Assembly: GCA_030180135.1 (NCBI GenBank)
Contig: CM058230.1
Location: forward strand, 11,161,082-11,225,081
Source: Orychophragmus violaceus
Taxonomy: Eukaryota; Streptophyta; Magnoliopsida; Brassicales; Brassicaceae
Length of the DNA: 64,000 nucleotides
Direction: 5' to 3'
Part shown: one piece after another, positions 23,607 to 36,629 of the stretch
Layout: each line of letters starts with the position of its first letter
How positions within the stretch are numbered: position 1 is the stretch's first letter
Notes under the pieces: generated by a model
Told to the model about the DNA's origin: nothing
The model's database searches: none
Seen by the model: the letters and a program-made list of their open reading frames with translations, nothing else
Position numbers and translations under genes: made by a program

Positions 23607-23645
23607 CTAGTGTTAAGCCCCGTACTATGTACGAGACAAAATTTA
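23607..23645 (-). mobile_element. Helitron 3' terminus on the minus strand
   Basis: Read on the minus strand the sequence is a stem CTCGTAC, loop ATA, stem GTACGGG, then GCTTAACACTAG followed by T. The CTAG lies at 23607-23610 and the T target is the complement of 23606. One G-T wobble is in the stem. The element would extend to higher coordinates; its 5' end was not found. A GTTGACAC...TGAGATGTCAA dyad near 23767 resembles that in the repeat at 19198. Confidence 0.6.
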
Positions 23646-24090
23646 CCCACGATTTTTTTCTTTTTTTTATCAATATTTATCCACGTTTTTTTTGCTATTT
23701 TCTCCACAATTTCTTTTGTTATTTTTATTTTAGTTTTGTAACCAAAAATACCTAAAGTTTGTGGTGTTGACACATCAGCAAAAACTGAGATGTCAAATGG
23801 AGAAGCATCCCTCTTTCTCTCCCATGACTTCTGCTTTATATAATAAATATATGTATTTACGTTGGTGACAGGTGCACAATACTTTTACCGTCTCCGTATT
23901 GTAAACATTTTGTATCTGAGAAAATTTGAAAAGAGTTCAGAAAATTTTCTGAAAAATATGAAATATGAAAAATTATTGAAAAGAGAAAATTTATGATGTT
24001 TTATTAAACAATTAAGTTTCAAAATTAGTATTTTATATAAAACTAAAGCATTTTTAATTTTTTATATTGAAATTTAAAATGATTTTTACA

Positions 24091-24130
<40 letters not shown>

Positions 24131-24540
24131 CTTAACGTATCTCCACCGTGTTCATATCTATAAATTTTTAACTTTATCGTTTTTATTAGAGTCTCTATAC
24201 TCATTTTGTACATGTATTCTTATCTGCTACTTAAATTTCTACATTTTTAAAGATTTTGTATGTTTTACTATAGAAAAAAGCAAACAATTTCAAGTTTAAA
24301 AATGATACTGATTATAGTAAAATCATGCGGCATGTAAAAAAATATAGTAGATTCTTGTAAAAATACTAAAGTTATCGATTTCATAAAATTCGACCAGCCT
24401 AAATTTTCTAAAATAAAAAGAAATATAATAGTGAAACTGAAGACCTTAAAAATATATAGATAACTGTGAATGATATATTTCTAAAAATACTAAAATTTAT
24501 AAACTAAGATATTGACAAAGCTCTTTGATTTTCCGTTATT
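23646..24540. other. AT-rich spacer
   Basis: Contains (TA)n followed by a T run at about 24094-24130. No gene. Confidence 0.5.
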
Positions 24541-24544
24541 AAAT

Positions 24545-25370
24545 CTTAATAACGAGGGTGCAAACGTGCAGGTACGAAAGAACAAGTCTTTCTCTCTACT
24601 TCTCTCTCAACACAAACATCGTGTTTTCATTCCGGCCGTCGATAGCGGGTCATGCCGCGATAGCGGAACAATTACTTTGTGTCTTTTCTTTCTTTGTAGT
24701 ATATTTGGCGGATTCGGGTGTTTTGTGTTTTGAATAAACTTTGGGTTCTTTGCCGGTTCATCTTTCCATCTTAGTTTGGCGGTTTTCTCTCGGTTTTCTG
24801 TCTGATCTCCCAATCATCTTCCACGATGCCTCACCGCCATGACGTCGACGATGCTCCATTTTTTCTTACGCAAATTGACGAGCGCTTGTTAGTTGTTGGC
24901 TTCGATGAATGATCGAGTTGAACGGGTCGGCTGGTACATCATCGATTTCTGGTGGTTCATTCTTTTTGGATTCACCGGTATGAAGCGCAGATTTATCAGA
25001 GGTAGTAGAAACAAAATAAAGTAATTTCAATATGCGGCTTTTTGGTGTTCTTTGGTGGATTTGGTCGGCATGATAGAGCAGCCATAGCGATCTAACGATT
25101 TGACGGTGACTAAAACTCAACAGCCGATTTGTATGTCGCCGTTCACGGGATTCTGACGCGTGTCTCTCACTCTCAGTCTTTCGACATGTGGGGTTCTGCA
25201 TATCTTCTCTGCAATTTAGAGTCAGTTTAGTTTTTTTGGTTCTATATAGTTGGGCCGCTTGTAGCCTGAATCATATAGCCCATTTTTGTATTATATGGTT
25301 TGTATTCGCCTATGTAGTCCATTGGGTTTAATAATATAAATAATGTTGCCGCCAAAACAAAAAATTTGAT
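24545..25370 (+). mobile_element. Retroposon-like segment with A-rich end
   Basis: A G/T-rich, more GC-rich segment that starts with a CT-rich stretch and ends in GCCAAAACAAAAAA. The design is similar to the proven retroposon at 9395. No convincing target duplication. A minus-strand frame at 24866-25201 has no recognisable domain. Confidence 0.35.
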
Positions 25371-25379
25371 ATCGAGGTT

Positions 25380-26270
25380 TTGGTCAATGTCATCGATCTT
25401 TCAACACCTTTCGGCAAACTCATATGTGATACTCGACTCACGGCTAAAAAGTGATGAAAAACAGATAACGATTATCAGATATCTTTTTCTCTGTGTCTAT
25501 GTAAAATTTACGCGTAAATCAGACCGTATTGGTCCATTCTTATACTAAACAGGTCCATTCTTGTACGTTGGGCCTTCACATAGGCCTATTAGATTATCCA
25601 CAAGTCGCACAACGTTGATACTTGATAGGGTGGCGGCGAACACAACATAGACTTGAAGAAATAAATCTGTTGAAATAAAGTTATGGGATTATTATCCACA
25701 TTACTGATTAAGTTTTTAGACCATGTGGATGTGGTAGGGAACACGTTTCTAGTTTTAAGGAAAAACTTTTGTTAATTAGTGCATTGATTAGTATAATGTA
25801 TTTTTATGTATTTATCATGGCATCAGATGTATATCATCAATTACCAGTCAATTAGGCTTTTAGCTGGTCAGAAAATTGTTGTATAATATAGGAATATTTG
25901 ACTAAAAAGTATTTCGAATCCACTAGCTCAGAACGCTTAATAATTCATGCCATCATGAAGCCATTATATTTTCATTATAAACATTAACCTTATATTATTG
26001 CCCACTAATCATATGTTCTATATACTATATACATCTGAATTGTAACTAGCTCTAGCCTCTATATGTGTCTATGGTTCCAATGATCAAAGAGTGTTGATAA
26101 TATTAATTAATAAATTTAATATACGCAGCTGCAGGGAGAAATTAGAACGCACAGTTTCAAAGTGGATCTGTTACAATAATATAAAAGCATATTCCCTCTA
26201 TCCAAAGTGTGCCGTTAATTTGTCTAAACCACTTAAAGTCCCACTTACCTCTCAGATAATAAACACTCAT
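25380..26270. other. Spacer, nothing recognised
   Basis: Ordinary AT-rich sequence. Confidence 0.5.
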
Positions 26271-26274
26271 CTTA

Positions 26275-26512
26275 TTAGACTATCTCCAATGGGACTGTAT
26301 TTTCCACTCCAAAATAGAGTTTTAGAGTAAATTTTTTTCAATGGGACTACATTTTCCACTCCAAAATAGAGTAAAAAATGGGATTACTCCAAATATAGAG
26401 TAATCTCATTTTTGTTTGTTCATGATTGCATTTTTTATTCGAAAATGGAATATAATTGGAGTAAAACTCAACTCCATTTTGGAGTGACTCCATTTTGGAG
26501 TGTGCTGTCGTG
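26275..26512. repeat. MITE-like region of short repeated and inverted words
   Basis: CACTCCAAAATAGAGT occurs twice (about 26305 and 26357). Its inverse ACTCCATTTTGGAGT-type words occur twice near 26472-26500. CCAATGGGACT is also duplicated. This matches a MITE class common in Brassicaceae; a weak relative occurs near 63230-63310. Ends not resolved. Confidence 0.5.
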
Positions 26513-27656
26513 ATGTTGTCGAGTGCTGTCGAATTGACTTGGAAAAAGAGTGTGGAGTGTCGATTTTTCCTTCCTGAATTCGGGTTAGAACAAAATTATG
26601 GCACACATATATATGTAGTCGAATCTGGTTGTGTAATCCTTATTTCTTGCAAAGTACATTGTGCTTTGGTCTCTCTTCAACTGAAAACGGTAGACAATAC
26701 ATTTTTTTTTTATGGTGATATGTCTACCTTTGAAGCTATTGGACAACTTAAATCGATTTAAGTTGATATAAGAACTATATATACCATTACCAAAGGCAAA
26801 ATAACTAAATTTGATAGAATACTAAAAGAAAGAAACGAATTCTTATATTACGTGTTTGTCCTATAATCTGAGTAAGTTATAGTATAAAACTCAAACCATA
26901 AGGTACTTACTTACACCTTCATTAAAAACAAAATAACTCAAGCGTAATAAAAACTCAATAATAATAGTTACTACCGCACGAGCCAATTTCGAAAGAATTG
27001 AAGGATAACAAAAAGTTTAAAGCTGATATTCCCAGAAGATGTTGATGCAGTCGATGGGCGAGGACCGAAAGAATACACCAAAACCATGACACATGTTCTA
27101 CGTAGGTTATGGTCTTGACTGGTTGAGATTTAAACCAAAAAAACATTAAGTTTTATTATTAACCAATCAACTATTGTTAATAAATCATTCAAGCAATCAC
27201 TTAGAAGCTGTAGATGTTCTCCAAATACTTATTCTTTCGTATGAAACTTTTGGTAGAACACTAATGTGTAACAAAACCTCTATTGATGTGGAGAGACTGG
27301 ACATATACTACACATGGAAACGTAAGCCGACAATCACTGTGAAAGGATAAAAAGTGATATATAATGCGAACAAAGCATTCACATAAATATATGGGTTTTC
27401 ATGTTTTCCCCTTTTTCATATGATCCAAAACCAAAAAAAGTTTTGTGTCATGCATGTTTTGCTAATGAGTACTTTTATTTTTTTGTTAGAACAAAACTTT
27501 CAAACCTGTAGAGGAATGGGGTTTTTCTTGTGCTGCCGAATGAAACAACTTTCTAAATTTTAATTTGCGATTCTCTAATCAGATTTTGGAGTTTTTGTTT
27601 CATTTATGCGGCGTGTTGTTACTTTTCGGTCAACTGCTTTATCGCTAGTTTGATTT
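26513..27656. other. Spacer, nothing recognised
   Basis: AT-rich with chance ORFs only. Confidence 0.5.
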
Positions 27657-29948
27657 CACTACAAGAAATCTGGGTCATAGCTACGGATTGTTTCGTAGCT
27701 ATGGCCCAATATCCGTAGCTAATTTTCAATTAGCTACTGATAGCTACGAACGTTATCCCCGCCTAAACGCTCGTAGCAAATGAGAATCCGTAGCTATCCG
27801 CAGCAAGCTTTCTGCGGCATAGCTACGACCAGTTCCGTAGCTAATTTCTACGAATAGCTACGATCCGTGTTCGTAGCTAGATTGGCTACGACTAGCTACT
27901 ATTATTGCCGTAGCTATCATTTACCATTTTTTAAAAAATATATATATATATTAAAAACACAAACAATTTAAATTAATATTTATAATAAAATCAATTTACA
28001 TTAAATAAATAATTTTTATACAAAAACAAAAAACAAAAAAATACAAGATCTCTGATGGCAGAGAAATCCGACGGCTCCGGCAGACAACTCCGGCGACCAG
28101 GCCGTCGACTCCGGTGACAACTGCCATCCTCTCTCTCGGCTCGTTTTCGTCGTCTCTCACACCGTCTTCGTCTTCCAACCACCGTCTCTCTAACAACCGT
28201 CATCGTCTCTCGAGCAGCCGCCAACACCGAGGTCTCCTCTCTCACTTTCACCGGATCTCATGGTGGAGAAGAGGCTCTGACGTCTCCTTCGTCACGGAAC
28301 ACATGAACAAGGCCGGATTTATCTCCAACGTCGGCTCTCTTGGTCGGATTAGGAGCAGAGCCGCCGGAATATTCATCTTCTTATCCTCCAGTTCTTCGTC
28401 TTCTTCTGGGAACGATCTCGTTCATTCTCTTGTTCTATGTCGTGGTCGGATTAGGAGCAATGGTCGGAATCTTCATCTTCTCCATACAAGATGGGATACA
28501 AGAAAAAATGAAGATGTTTGAAACAAAAAACAAAACGTGAAGATGGTTGACGGTTCTTGTTCCTGAGAAAGGGATAAGAGAAGGCACAATTAATTAGGTT
28601 AAAAAGATGAATGGCTAGGATTTAATATAAATTTGATCAAACGGTTACAAATTTAATCTGTGTGTTTGCTCAAAATCAATCTGAGCCTTTGATATATTTT
28701 AATCAATGGCTCATGTTTGTGATCCGGGTGACACTTCTTTTAACCAATAAAAATCATTCCAGATTTAATTAATCATTAGCTAAAAATTATTTCAAAAATA
28801 ACAAACATGATTAAAATTAATTTTTAAAAAGTTTAAAATTAAAAATGTAACAAATAAAAGATTTAAAATTTTAAGAATGTTAATGTTTTATTATGATTAT
28901 ATATAATAACTAAATTATTGTTCAATACATTTTAGTTTATAATTAGTATTAAAAAGTGTTAATTTTTTTGGTTTACATGATTTTTAAATTTTTAAAAGTT
29001 ATAAATTTAGATATGAGTATATTGTTCAATACATTTCAGTGTATAAATAATATATAATAATAAAAATGATTTTAAAAATAATACAACTAATTCGATATAA
29101 CTAAAAATGTTTAAATTTGATTATTATTTGTGTTTACATTAGTTTATATATTTTTAAAATGTTAAATTTTATTTTTGAGTATATATAATCATTAAATTGT
29201 TGTTTAAGAATTTTTAATTTGTTATTCCTATTAAAGATTAGTAAATTGTTTAAAATTTTTATTAGAATTATAATTTGTTGTTTTGAAATAGTTATTAATT
29301 AATTTTATGTAAAGTATATAATTAAGTTTTTATATATAAGTTTGTGTATACATAATTAATTTTTATATTAAATTTTATAGTTTTCATGTTTGAATTTATA
29401 GTTTATGATTGAGATTAATGTTTAGAGTATGGTTATTGTTTAGGGTATAAGGTTTTAAATGTAGTGTTTAGGGTTTAAAATTTATAAATAATAGATTTAT
29501 AATATATTTTAATTTAAAAGTGTTAATACTTAGTTTTGGATATATTCTAATAATTATAGTTTTATTATTTAGAGTTTTAGGGTTTGTTTAGGGTTTAGGT
29601 TTCAATAGCTACGAATATATTCGTAGCTATCCGTAGCTATCTGTAGCTATACAATATATATAGCTGTGAATAGCTACGAATTATTTCATAGCTAATTTAG
29701 CTACGACAAATGACGTAGCAAATCGTAGCTATTGTTTGCTACGACTTATTCGTAGCTATTCGTAGTTATGTAGCTACGGATAGCTATGATCTGTATCCGT
29801 AGCTAAATAGCTACGGATTAGCTACGGATAGCTACGATCTTGCTACGATTTGAATTCGTAGCTAATCCGTAGCAATCCGTAGCTGGAAAAATTAGCTACG
29901 GAAAAATCCGTAGCTAATCCGTAGCTAAACACAGTTTTTCTTGTAGTG
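27657..29948. mobile_element. Complete non-autonomous CACTA (En/Spm) element
   Basis: The ends are CACTACAAGAAA (27657) and TTTCTTGTAGTG (ending 29948), with 3-bp target copies TTT at 27654-27656 and 29949-29951. Dense subterminal repeats of TAGCTACG in both orientations fill about 27680-27920 and 29605-29935. In En/Spm such repeats bind TnpA, and the same role is inferred here. No transposase is encoded. The interior has a GC-rich segment (28045-28520) and then 1 kb of AT-rich DNA with TTTAGGG-like words near 29400-29600. Confidence 0.95.
28045..28520. other. GC-rich insert inside CACTA element, possible captured sequence
   Basis: Base composition changes sharply at both edges. Open frames exist on both strands (28114-28521 plus; 28251-27991 minus), Ser/Arg-rich, without a domain I recognise. 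GCTCTTGGTCGGATTAGGAG-like sequence appears twice (about 28335 and 28443). It may be a captured host gene piece or old CACTA sequence. Confidence 0.4.
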
Positions 29949-30980
29949 TTTAGATGCTACAAAACAAAAGAGTCAAATTACCAAATATTTTTGCTTCCAT
30001 GTTTTTATCTTTTTGCCATGGAACCAACTATTAGGGTTAGCATTTTGCTCTCGGTTAATTTGTAACCGAAATTTTAATTTTATAATTATATTTACACTTT
30101 TAACAAAAAAAAATCTTTCAAACCCTAATTTAAAATTTTATATAAAACTAAAAGAGTTAGTTGTCACGTAACTTGTAGATGTCACAAAATTCAACTCTCA
30201 TTATCTATTGCCAGTCACTCCATTGTAGTTAATTAGTCAATTTATTAAAAACCTAATCAATAAATTGCATGATTTAAAGTAAGACGAGAGAATCTACCTT
30301 GTTAGATTATAGACTTAAGAGATTAGACAGCATGCAATCTTACTAAGACTGATGCGATATGTATATGCTTTTTTTCCTTTTGAGCAAGTGTATATGCTTT
30401 TTTCTACGTTTATGTATGTAATAATAACCTATACAGTTGTCTGAAAATCCTTTTATTTAAAAAAAAAAATATTACTGTTCTATTATATTCATCATTTTTG
30501 TTCGTTGTTAACAAAAAATCGTTTTCTTTCTTGAAAAGTTTCTCAACCGATAACTTAAACATGTAAGAAACTGTATCATCAATATATCTCACAAAATAAA
30601 TCTGAAATACAAATAATTAGTAATGATAGAATAACAATATAATTTAGTATATATAACCCTTATTTTATTTTGCAACTCAATTCCATCATTCTAGTGACAA
30701 ACGACTATTTTCAAAAATAATGTCTTTTTCTTTTATAATAAATGATTATAAAGTAGAGTATTATGGTGAATTTCTAGCTAGTTATAACATGAAATTACCA
30801 ATGTTCTTAATTAGTCATATGAATATCAAATTCAAAATTTTTTTTTATCAAATTCAAATTCAACTATGTATGTTGACATATATATGAAACATGTTTTGAT
30901 TTCCTGTAAAAATTATCTCTTAAGCAAAATATAATAATAAGGAAGTAGGTACTAATTCTTATAAAAATGCTAAAGATGGT
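29949..30980. other. AT-rich spacer, nothing recognised
   Basis: No coding or element ends seen. Confidence 0.5.
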
Positions 30981-30988
30981 GTTGATAG

Positions 30989-31768
30989 TAGGGCTGGGAT
31001 TATTATCCGGGATCCGGATCCTATTCGGTATCCGCTCCAGATCCGCTCCGAAAAAGCGGATATCCGGGGTGCCGGATCCAGATCCGGATAGTAAAATCAC
31101 GGATCCGTCGAAACCGGATCCGGATCCGGATAATAGAAAATTTGAGAACCGAATATCCGATATCCGTTTATATTATATTACAATATATTTTTTTATTATA
31201 TTTGTTATAGTAAACATCTTAAATTTATTTGTATTAACCATAAATTATGGAAACGTGGAATCATATATGTCCATAATGGCATTTTTTAATTGGAAATGTG
31301 GTACTTATGAAGTATAGCAGACTTCGTTTATTTTAAACCCAATTAATACAGAAGTTGAGTTGTTTGTATTGCTGTTCTTTGAACTGATTGTATGGCTTTT
31401 CTTTTTTTCAATCGTAATGTAGAAGATGGACATGGACTTGAAGATACAACCTCGTTTGTTTTTTTATCTTATGTTACTTGATCTTTTGTTAGTTAAACTA
31501 TTTCTTTTTATCTCTTTCACAATGATCTTTTGCGATCTTTTGCTATTATATATTTAAGTGAAAAATGTAACTCTAAAAAATTTAGTTAAATTCTAGATCG
31601 GATCCGGATATCCGTGGATATCCGCGGATATCCGGTATTATTATGGATATCCAAAAACCGGATATCCGGAATAAGCGGATCCGGATAGTCATATTGCATA
31701 TCCGGTGGAACCGGATCCAGATCCGGATATCTCAAAAAATCCGGATATCCGGATCCGTCCCAGGCCTA
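30989..31768. mobile_element. Complete non-autonomous hAT element
   Basis: The inverted ends are TAGGGCTGGGA (30989) and TCCCAGGCCTA (ending 31768), 10 of 11 matching. They are flanked by identical 8-bp target copies GTTGATAG at 30981-30988 and 31769-31776, diagnostic of hAT. Subterminal zones (31000-31165 and 31598-31760) are packed with GGATCC, GGATATCC and CCGGAT palindromic words. The 430-bp centre is AT-rich and non-coding. Confidence 0.93.
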
Positions 31769-32151
31769 GTTGATAGTGATTTCTGAAAATTTTCTTTCTC
31801 AAGGTACCATGCTTTTTTCAAAAAAAAAAAAAAGGTACCATGCTATGAGTATATTTTTACGATTTAGGTAAAAAAATCCAGTAATATCATAACTCCATTC
31901 ATTACACACAAAAACTATCATGAATCGATATATAAAGTTTAGAAGCAATGATTGTATAAAGCATCTTACGAAATGCTATAAAAAAATCTTACGAAATGCT
32001 ATAAAATATACCGGAGCATGATTGGGTTTTAATCATTGCTCTATGCATGCTTTGTTCTTAGGTCCTCACGCCCTACATCATTATTTTCATGTTAGATTTT
32101 CTTGGTTAAAGCAAGAATATTGTTTAAGGCTATGCAAATTTTCAAATCTTA

Positions 32152-32432
32152 GAGCATGTGCAATGGAGGTTCTTAGCAAGTTTTTAGAGAGAGTCCTTAA
32201 CCAAAAAAATATAAAATATTGTGTGGGTCCCACGTGGATCCCATACAAAATTAAGAACCAACATGCTAAATCTCTTAAATAAGAACCACTTCTTAACTGT
32301 TCATGTCACGTGTCGTCGTGTGATTGATCTGTTTATTTTTTAATAATTTTTTTTTAAGGATCCGAAAAAGAAAAGAAAAAAATTTAATATTTTTTTTAGA
32401 ACCCCAATGGAATATCACCATTAGGGATGCTC
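32152..32432. mobile_element. PIF/Harbinger-type MITE
   Basis: The ends are GAGCATGTGCAATGG and CCATTAGGGATGCTC, with 3-bp TTA flanks at 32149-32151 and 32433-32435. Length 281 bp, non-coding. Imperfect ends suggest an older copy. Confidence 0.75.
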
Positions 32433-32435
32433 TTA

Positions 32436-32985
32436 GGTGCATAATTTTTTTTTTGGTCCAAAATTAGTTTTGAAATTTTTGATTTAAAAAATAACACTCT
32501 TTATAAAAAAAATTGAATTATACCAGAAAAAAACCAACTTTATTGCATTACCAATAGACCATCAAAATTTTAATAAATACACATTCGTGAACATTAAATT
32601 CCATTTTATGTAAATAGTATAAAATAAGAAAAGAGCGAAAATGTTTCAACTTTTCTTTTTCCCCACAAATGCTTCCATTTCAGCTAGTACGATTTAATGT
32701 GTATAATTATATATATAGTTAATATAAAAGGATGATGTTGACAAAAAAAAAAGAGTTAACGAAGGCCATTGGAATAGTGTTTCCAACATCAACAAATGAT
32801 CTAAAGCAAATGGATGCAAATAAAGCCCCAGTTTTAGGGTGATTATTTTCTTGATATGATTGAATAAACATTCTATAATGCTAATTCAGTTGATTATGAA
32901 AGAAATAAAAAGTAGAATATCAAAGATGTTAAAAAAAGAATTCTAAACAATTGGACAAAATAAAAACGTGTTTCATCACGCGCTT
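32436..32985. other. Spacer, nothing recognised
   Basis: AT-rich without features. Confidence 0.5.
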
Positions 32986-34623
32986 ATTAAATCTTTCTCT
33001 CAGTTCATTCGTTTGCTCTCATAGATCTGAAGGTTTTTCCGGTTTTCGGCGTCTTCGCCGATCCTTGAGAAAACCTCTTTTCATCTTGTTCATTATATGT
33101 GCGTCAAAGATGGTGGTGTCACACAGTGGAGGCTACGGGTGCACCCCTTCTTCTCTGAGTCGATGAGCGGGATTCCCTAGATGCGTAAGTCTTCGTGGAA
33201 ACTCCAAGGCGGATGAGTTTCTTCGAAAATCTTGCCAGTGTCTCCTATAGAGGAAAGTAGAGCGGATCGGTGGGTGGAATCAAGATCTACAAAGTTTAGG
33301 GGGGAGTCTTTCTCGATTTAGGGTGGTTAGGGTTTGCGTCTTTGTCAGAGGCGTCGCTGCAGACAGCGGTTGTAACGCCCCTTTTCATTATCCGATGACC
33401 GACGAGCTGACCGGCCAACAATCAAACAAGAACATGATCGATCGAACCCGTGCATGTCAAACAAGAAGAGTTCGTCACAATACGAAAGCCAGAAACGTTC
33501 TGGTTTGAGTCAATGGCTTGAACCAAACCATCATTGACTCCATTTACCTCGTTTACGCGATACAAAGCTTTTCAACCCGTACCGCTTCCACGAGTTGTGT
33601 TCGGCTTGGACTAACCGTGAATCAAAGAATAATTCTGTTTTTTTTTTTTTTATTATTTTAAATCTTTTACATTATGTTCTTACTAATTCCACATTTTTTC
33701 TTCTTCTAAAAGCACTTTAACAGGTATACCCATGAAATCCTTCACCGAAGAAAAGCCAAATGATTCCAAAACAAACCGCAACCAAATCTGAACCCGAAAC
33801 TACTCTGTGCATCCTATGCGTCTGCCGAGCTATGCCAAATCTGAAAAACACAAAATGAATCTAACGAGCAATCTAAGATTACCCAGTGAATTGGATCCAA
33901 CTAAACATGCTGCTAAAAGGCTGTAATATTCCCACCAAACCCAAAAGAACACGCAATAAAAAAGTAATGAAATAAAACAGTCGATCACGTGCTACCAAGA
34001 CGTAATGGACTCCACATCACACAAGTATTCTCTACCATCAACAGCAACTACGGAAATCGAGAGCACTGCGGCACATGCCCTCGATTAGAATCGATCTAAC
34101 TAGTGCATCACTAACACAATCTTCACATCATGGGCCCCACACGCGAACTCGGTAACTTTCACGAAAACACTTAGCTATCCCATGATAAATAAAACCTCCC
34201 ACAACTCCTAGACGTAAACATGAAGTCCTACGACTAGAACACCATTCACTGTCCATCGATACGCGGTTACTCGGGCTACTCCTAAATAGCCAAAGTTTCC
34301 ATGCAGTCTGGCCCTAGGACGCGACCCCGTATCTTTAGACTACACACCTACCGACGTCACTCCATAGGTTAACACCTAACCAGAACCACTACCTGAAGGT
34401 ACATGAGCTGACCATGAACTCAACTCCCAAGGATCCAATCGGGAAGGAAGTACCGAAATGTCATCTCTAGACTTGCAGGATCTAACGCACCCTATAAAGT
34501 CCTAATAACAGTAATATAAACAGTCAGACTCTCTGGGACTCTAACACGCAAGACCGATAAGGTCAAATAGTAACACTAACTCAATCCCATTACCTAGTCT
34601 ATCCCGCAAGTCCTACCACCATT

Positions 34624-34850
34624 TATCAACACATCCTGACCTACCCGGTCCTGTACCGAAATAGGTAACCATACCCAGACTTACTCGGTCCCATAACAAA
34701 GTAAGTATCCACCAACACAGTCTACCCGACCCAACACCGTAATAGATAAATCATCACACAATTAATAGTCTACCCAGTCCAACACTGGAGTAGATAACAA
34801 TCACACAATCAATAGTCTACCCGACCCAACACCGAAGTAGATAAACAATC
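34624..34850. repeat. Degenerate tandem repeat in the long LTR
   Basis: Four to five units of about 45-60 bp, each with CTACCCGRYCCAACACCG followed by AGTAGATAA and a CA-rich spacer. Confidence 0.75.
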
Positions 34851-35645
34851 AAGCATCAATCACATCACCAATCAAAATATTACTTAGGTTTAATTAATCT
34901 TTAATTCTTAATTTAACTATAATTCATTTTAATCTGCTAGGATTAGTAACTTATTAATCATGTAGCCCCATGTTAGTTCAAATCATCTTAATTCCATTTT
35001 TTTAATGAATTAATCTACCGATAGATGGGAGTTAGTAAATTTACTAACTCCCTAGACATCTCAACTCCAGATTTAATCTTTTAATTATCATTTTTTAATT
35101 CTATGTTTTAATGACCTCAATCCGTCATATTAAGATTAGTAAACTTACTAATTTCCCGGCATCTAATAAATTCTTAATTAATTACTTTAATCTGATAACC
35201 CCATCTAATTAAACATAACCCGGTTATCATATTCTAAGTTGTGTTATATGTTTGAACCGTATTTAATTTAACTCTTAATTCATGTATATAGATTCATTTA
35301 TTTACGTTCTTATAATATATATATATATTTTCTACCATGATGTTCTATATGTATGCAACATCCAATCAAGCAATAAGTAATAACTATATGCAATATATAT
35401 CCTATGTGTTTTATTTAATTTCCGAGTTATTTAATCAACCTAACCGTTCTAACAGATTTCAATTACGGGTATGCATTCCTATGATCCTACGGTTTCATAC
35501 TTCTAGGATCTATATGATTCTAACCTAAATGCAACACACAACTATTTAGCCAACTCACAGTGATATCGTGATGATAGATGGACGAATTGACGGAAACACG
35601 AGACCCAACAAGAACCCGATGCTAACTTGAACCTTCCCTGAACCG

Positions 35646-35803
35646 TTGACTATCCTTGACCCAAACTTTGACCACAGCTGACCCGACCTTGACCCGAGGT
35701 TGACCACAATTGACCATGACCCGAACTTAATCCGCTTTAACCCAAACTTGACCCGAGTGTTGACCGGCTTGACCATAAGGTTAGCTGGCTTAACCGGTTG
35801 ACT
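35646..35803 (+). promoter_or_regulatory. Cluster of ten W-box motifs (TTGACC/TTGACT) in the long LTR
   Basis: TTGAC[CT] starts at 35646, 35656, 35668, 35689, 35700, 35710, 35748, 35760, 35769 and 35798, all on the plus strand. This is the WRKY-factor binding core. The spacing is often 9-12 bp. Some of it could be a degenerate TTGACCCGA tandem repeat. Regulatory use is inference. Confidence 0.6.
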
Positions 35804-36112
35804 AACAAACGGCCGGCGAGAGATCTTGCGAGCTCCAAAAGGCTATGGCGGTAAAGGCTGCTCTGGCGACTTCTCTTAAAGTGTATCTTTGCTTTTTCGC
35901 GATTGAGATCGCACTTCCGATCATTCCTCCACACGAACCTCCGGACCGATCTCACACTAACGAACCTTACTAATGTCTACAAAAAATCGCCTATAGTAAA
36001 AGAGAAAATCGATACGTGGTATGAACGTTGAAAATTTCCGCATGAAATATTTCACCGTTCCTCCATCACCCTTCCATCTCTTATTACACTCATTCACTTT
36101 CTCTCTCTAACT

Positions 36113-36116
<4 letters not shown>

Positions 36117-36191
<75 letters not shown>
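36117..36191. repeat. (CT)n microsatellite
   Basis: About 37 uninterrupted CT units, directly before a CT-rich stretch that could be a leader of the long LTR. Confidence 0.95.
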
Positions 36192-36193
<2 letters not shown>

Positions 36194-36629
36194 CTTCCTC
36201 CTTCGGCTCCTCTCCTCTTCTTCCTCCCTCCGGCTTATTCTTTCTCCCTTCTTTCTCTCTTATTTTACTCTTGTGATTTTTGAGTGTGAGGAAAAGGGTT
36301 GAGGGTAGCTATCCTTTTATAGCAAAAGAGAGTAGATCATCACCATACAAATGTCACTCTTCCATCCCCATCTTTTTCCACGTTTTGCACTACAAAAATC
36401 AGCCAAAATCAATGAAACTCACCTTAAACATGTCCCTCCTTCTTCTAGAAACTAGTTGGATGCTTGACACCACATCATCACAAGTTCAATGGACAATGGT
36501 GAGGTATCCCTTAGTTCATTGCACCTAAATTCACATACAATGGATCTAATCTTCTAAATCAATTTTGTGGCCCATGATCCTTTTTAGGCTTGATTTTGTG
36601 TCCAATAACATCTCATCTCTCGTCCCAAG

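Noticed and set aside
23780..24540. Right end of the 19-22 kb gene-capturing element
   Set aside because: The only Helitron terminus here (23607) points the other way.
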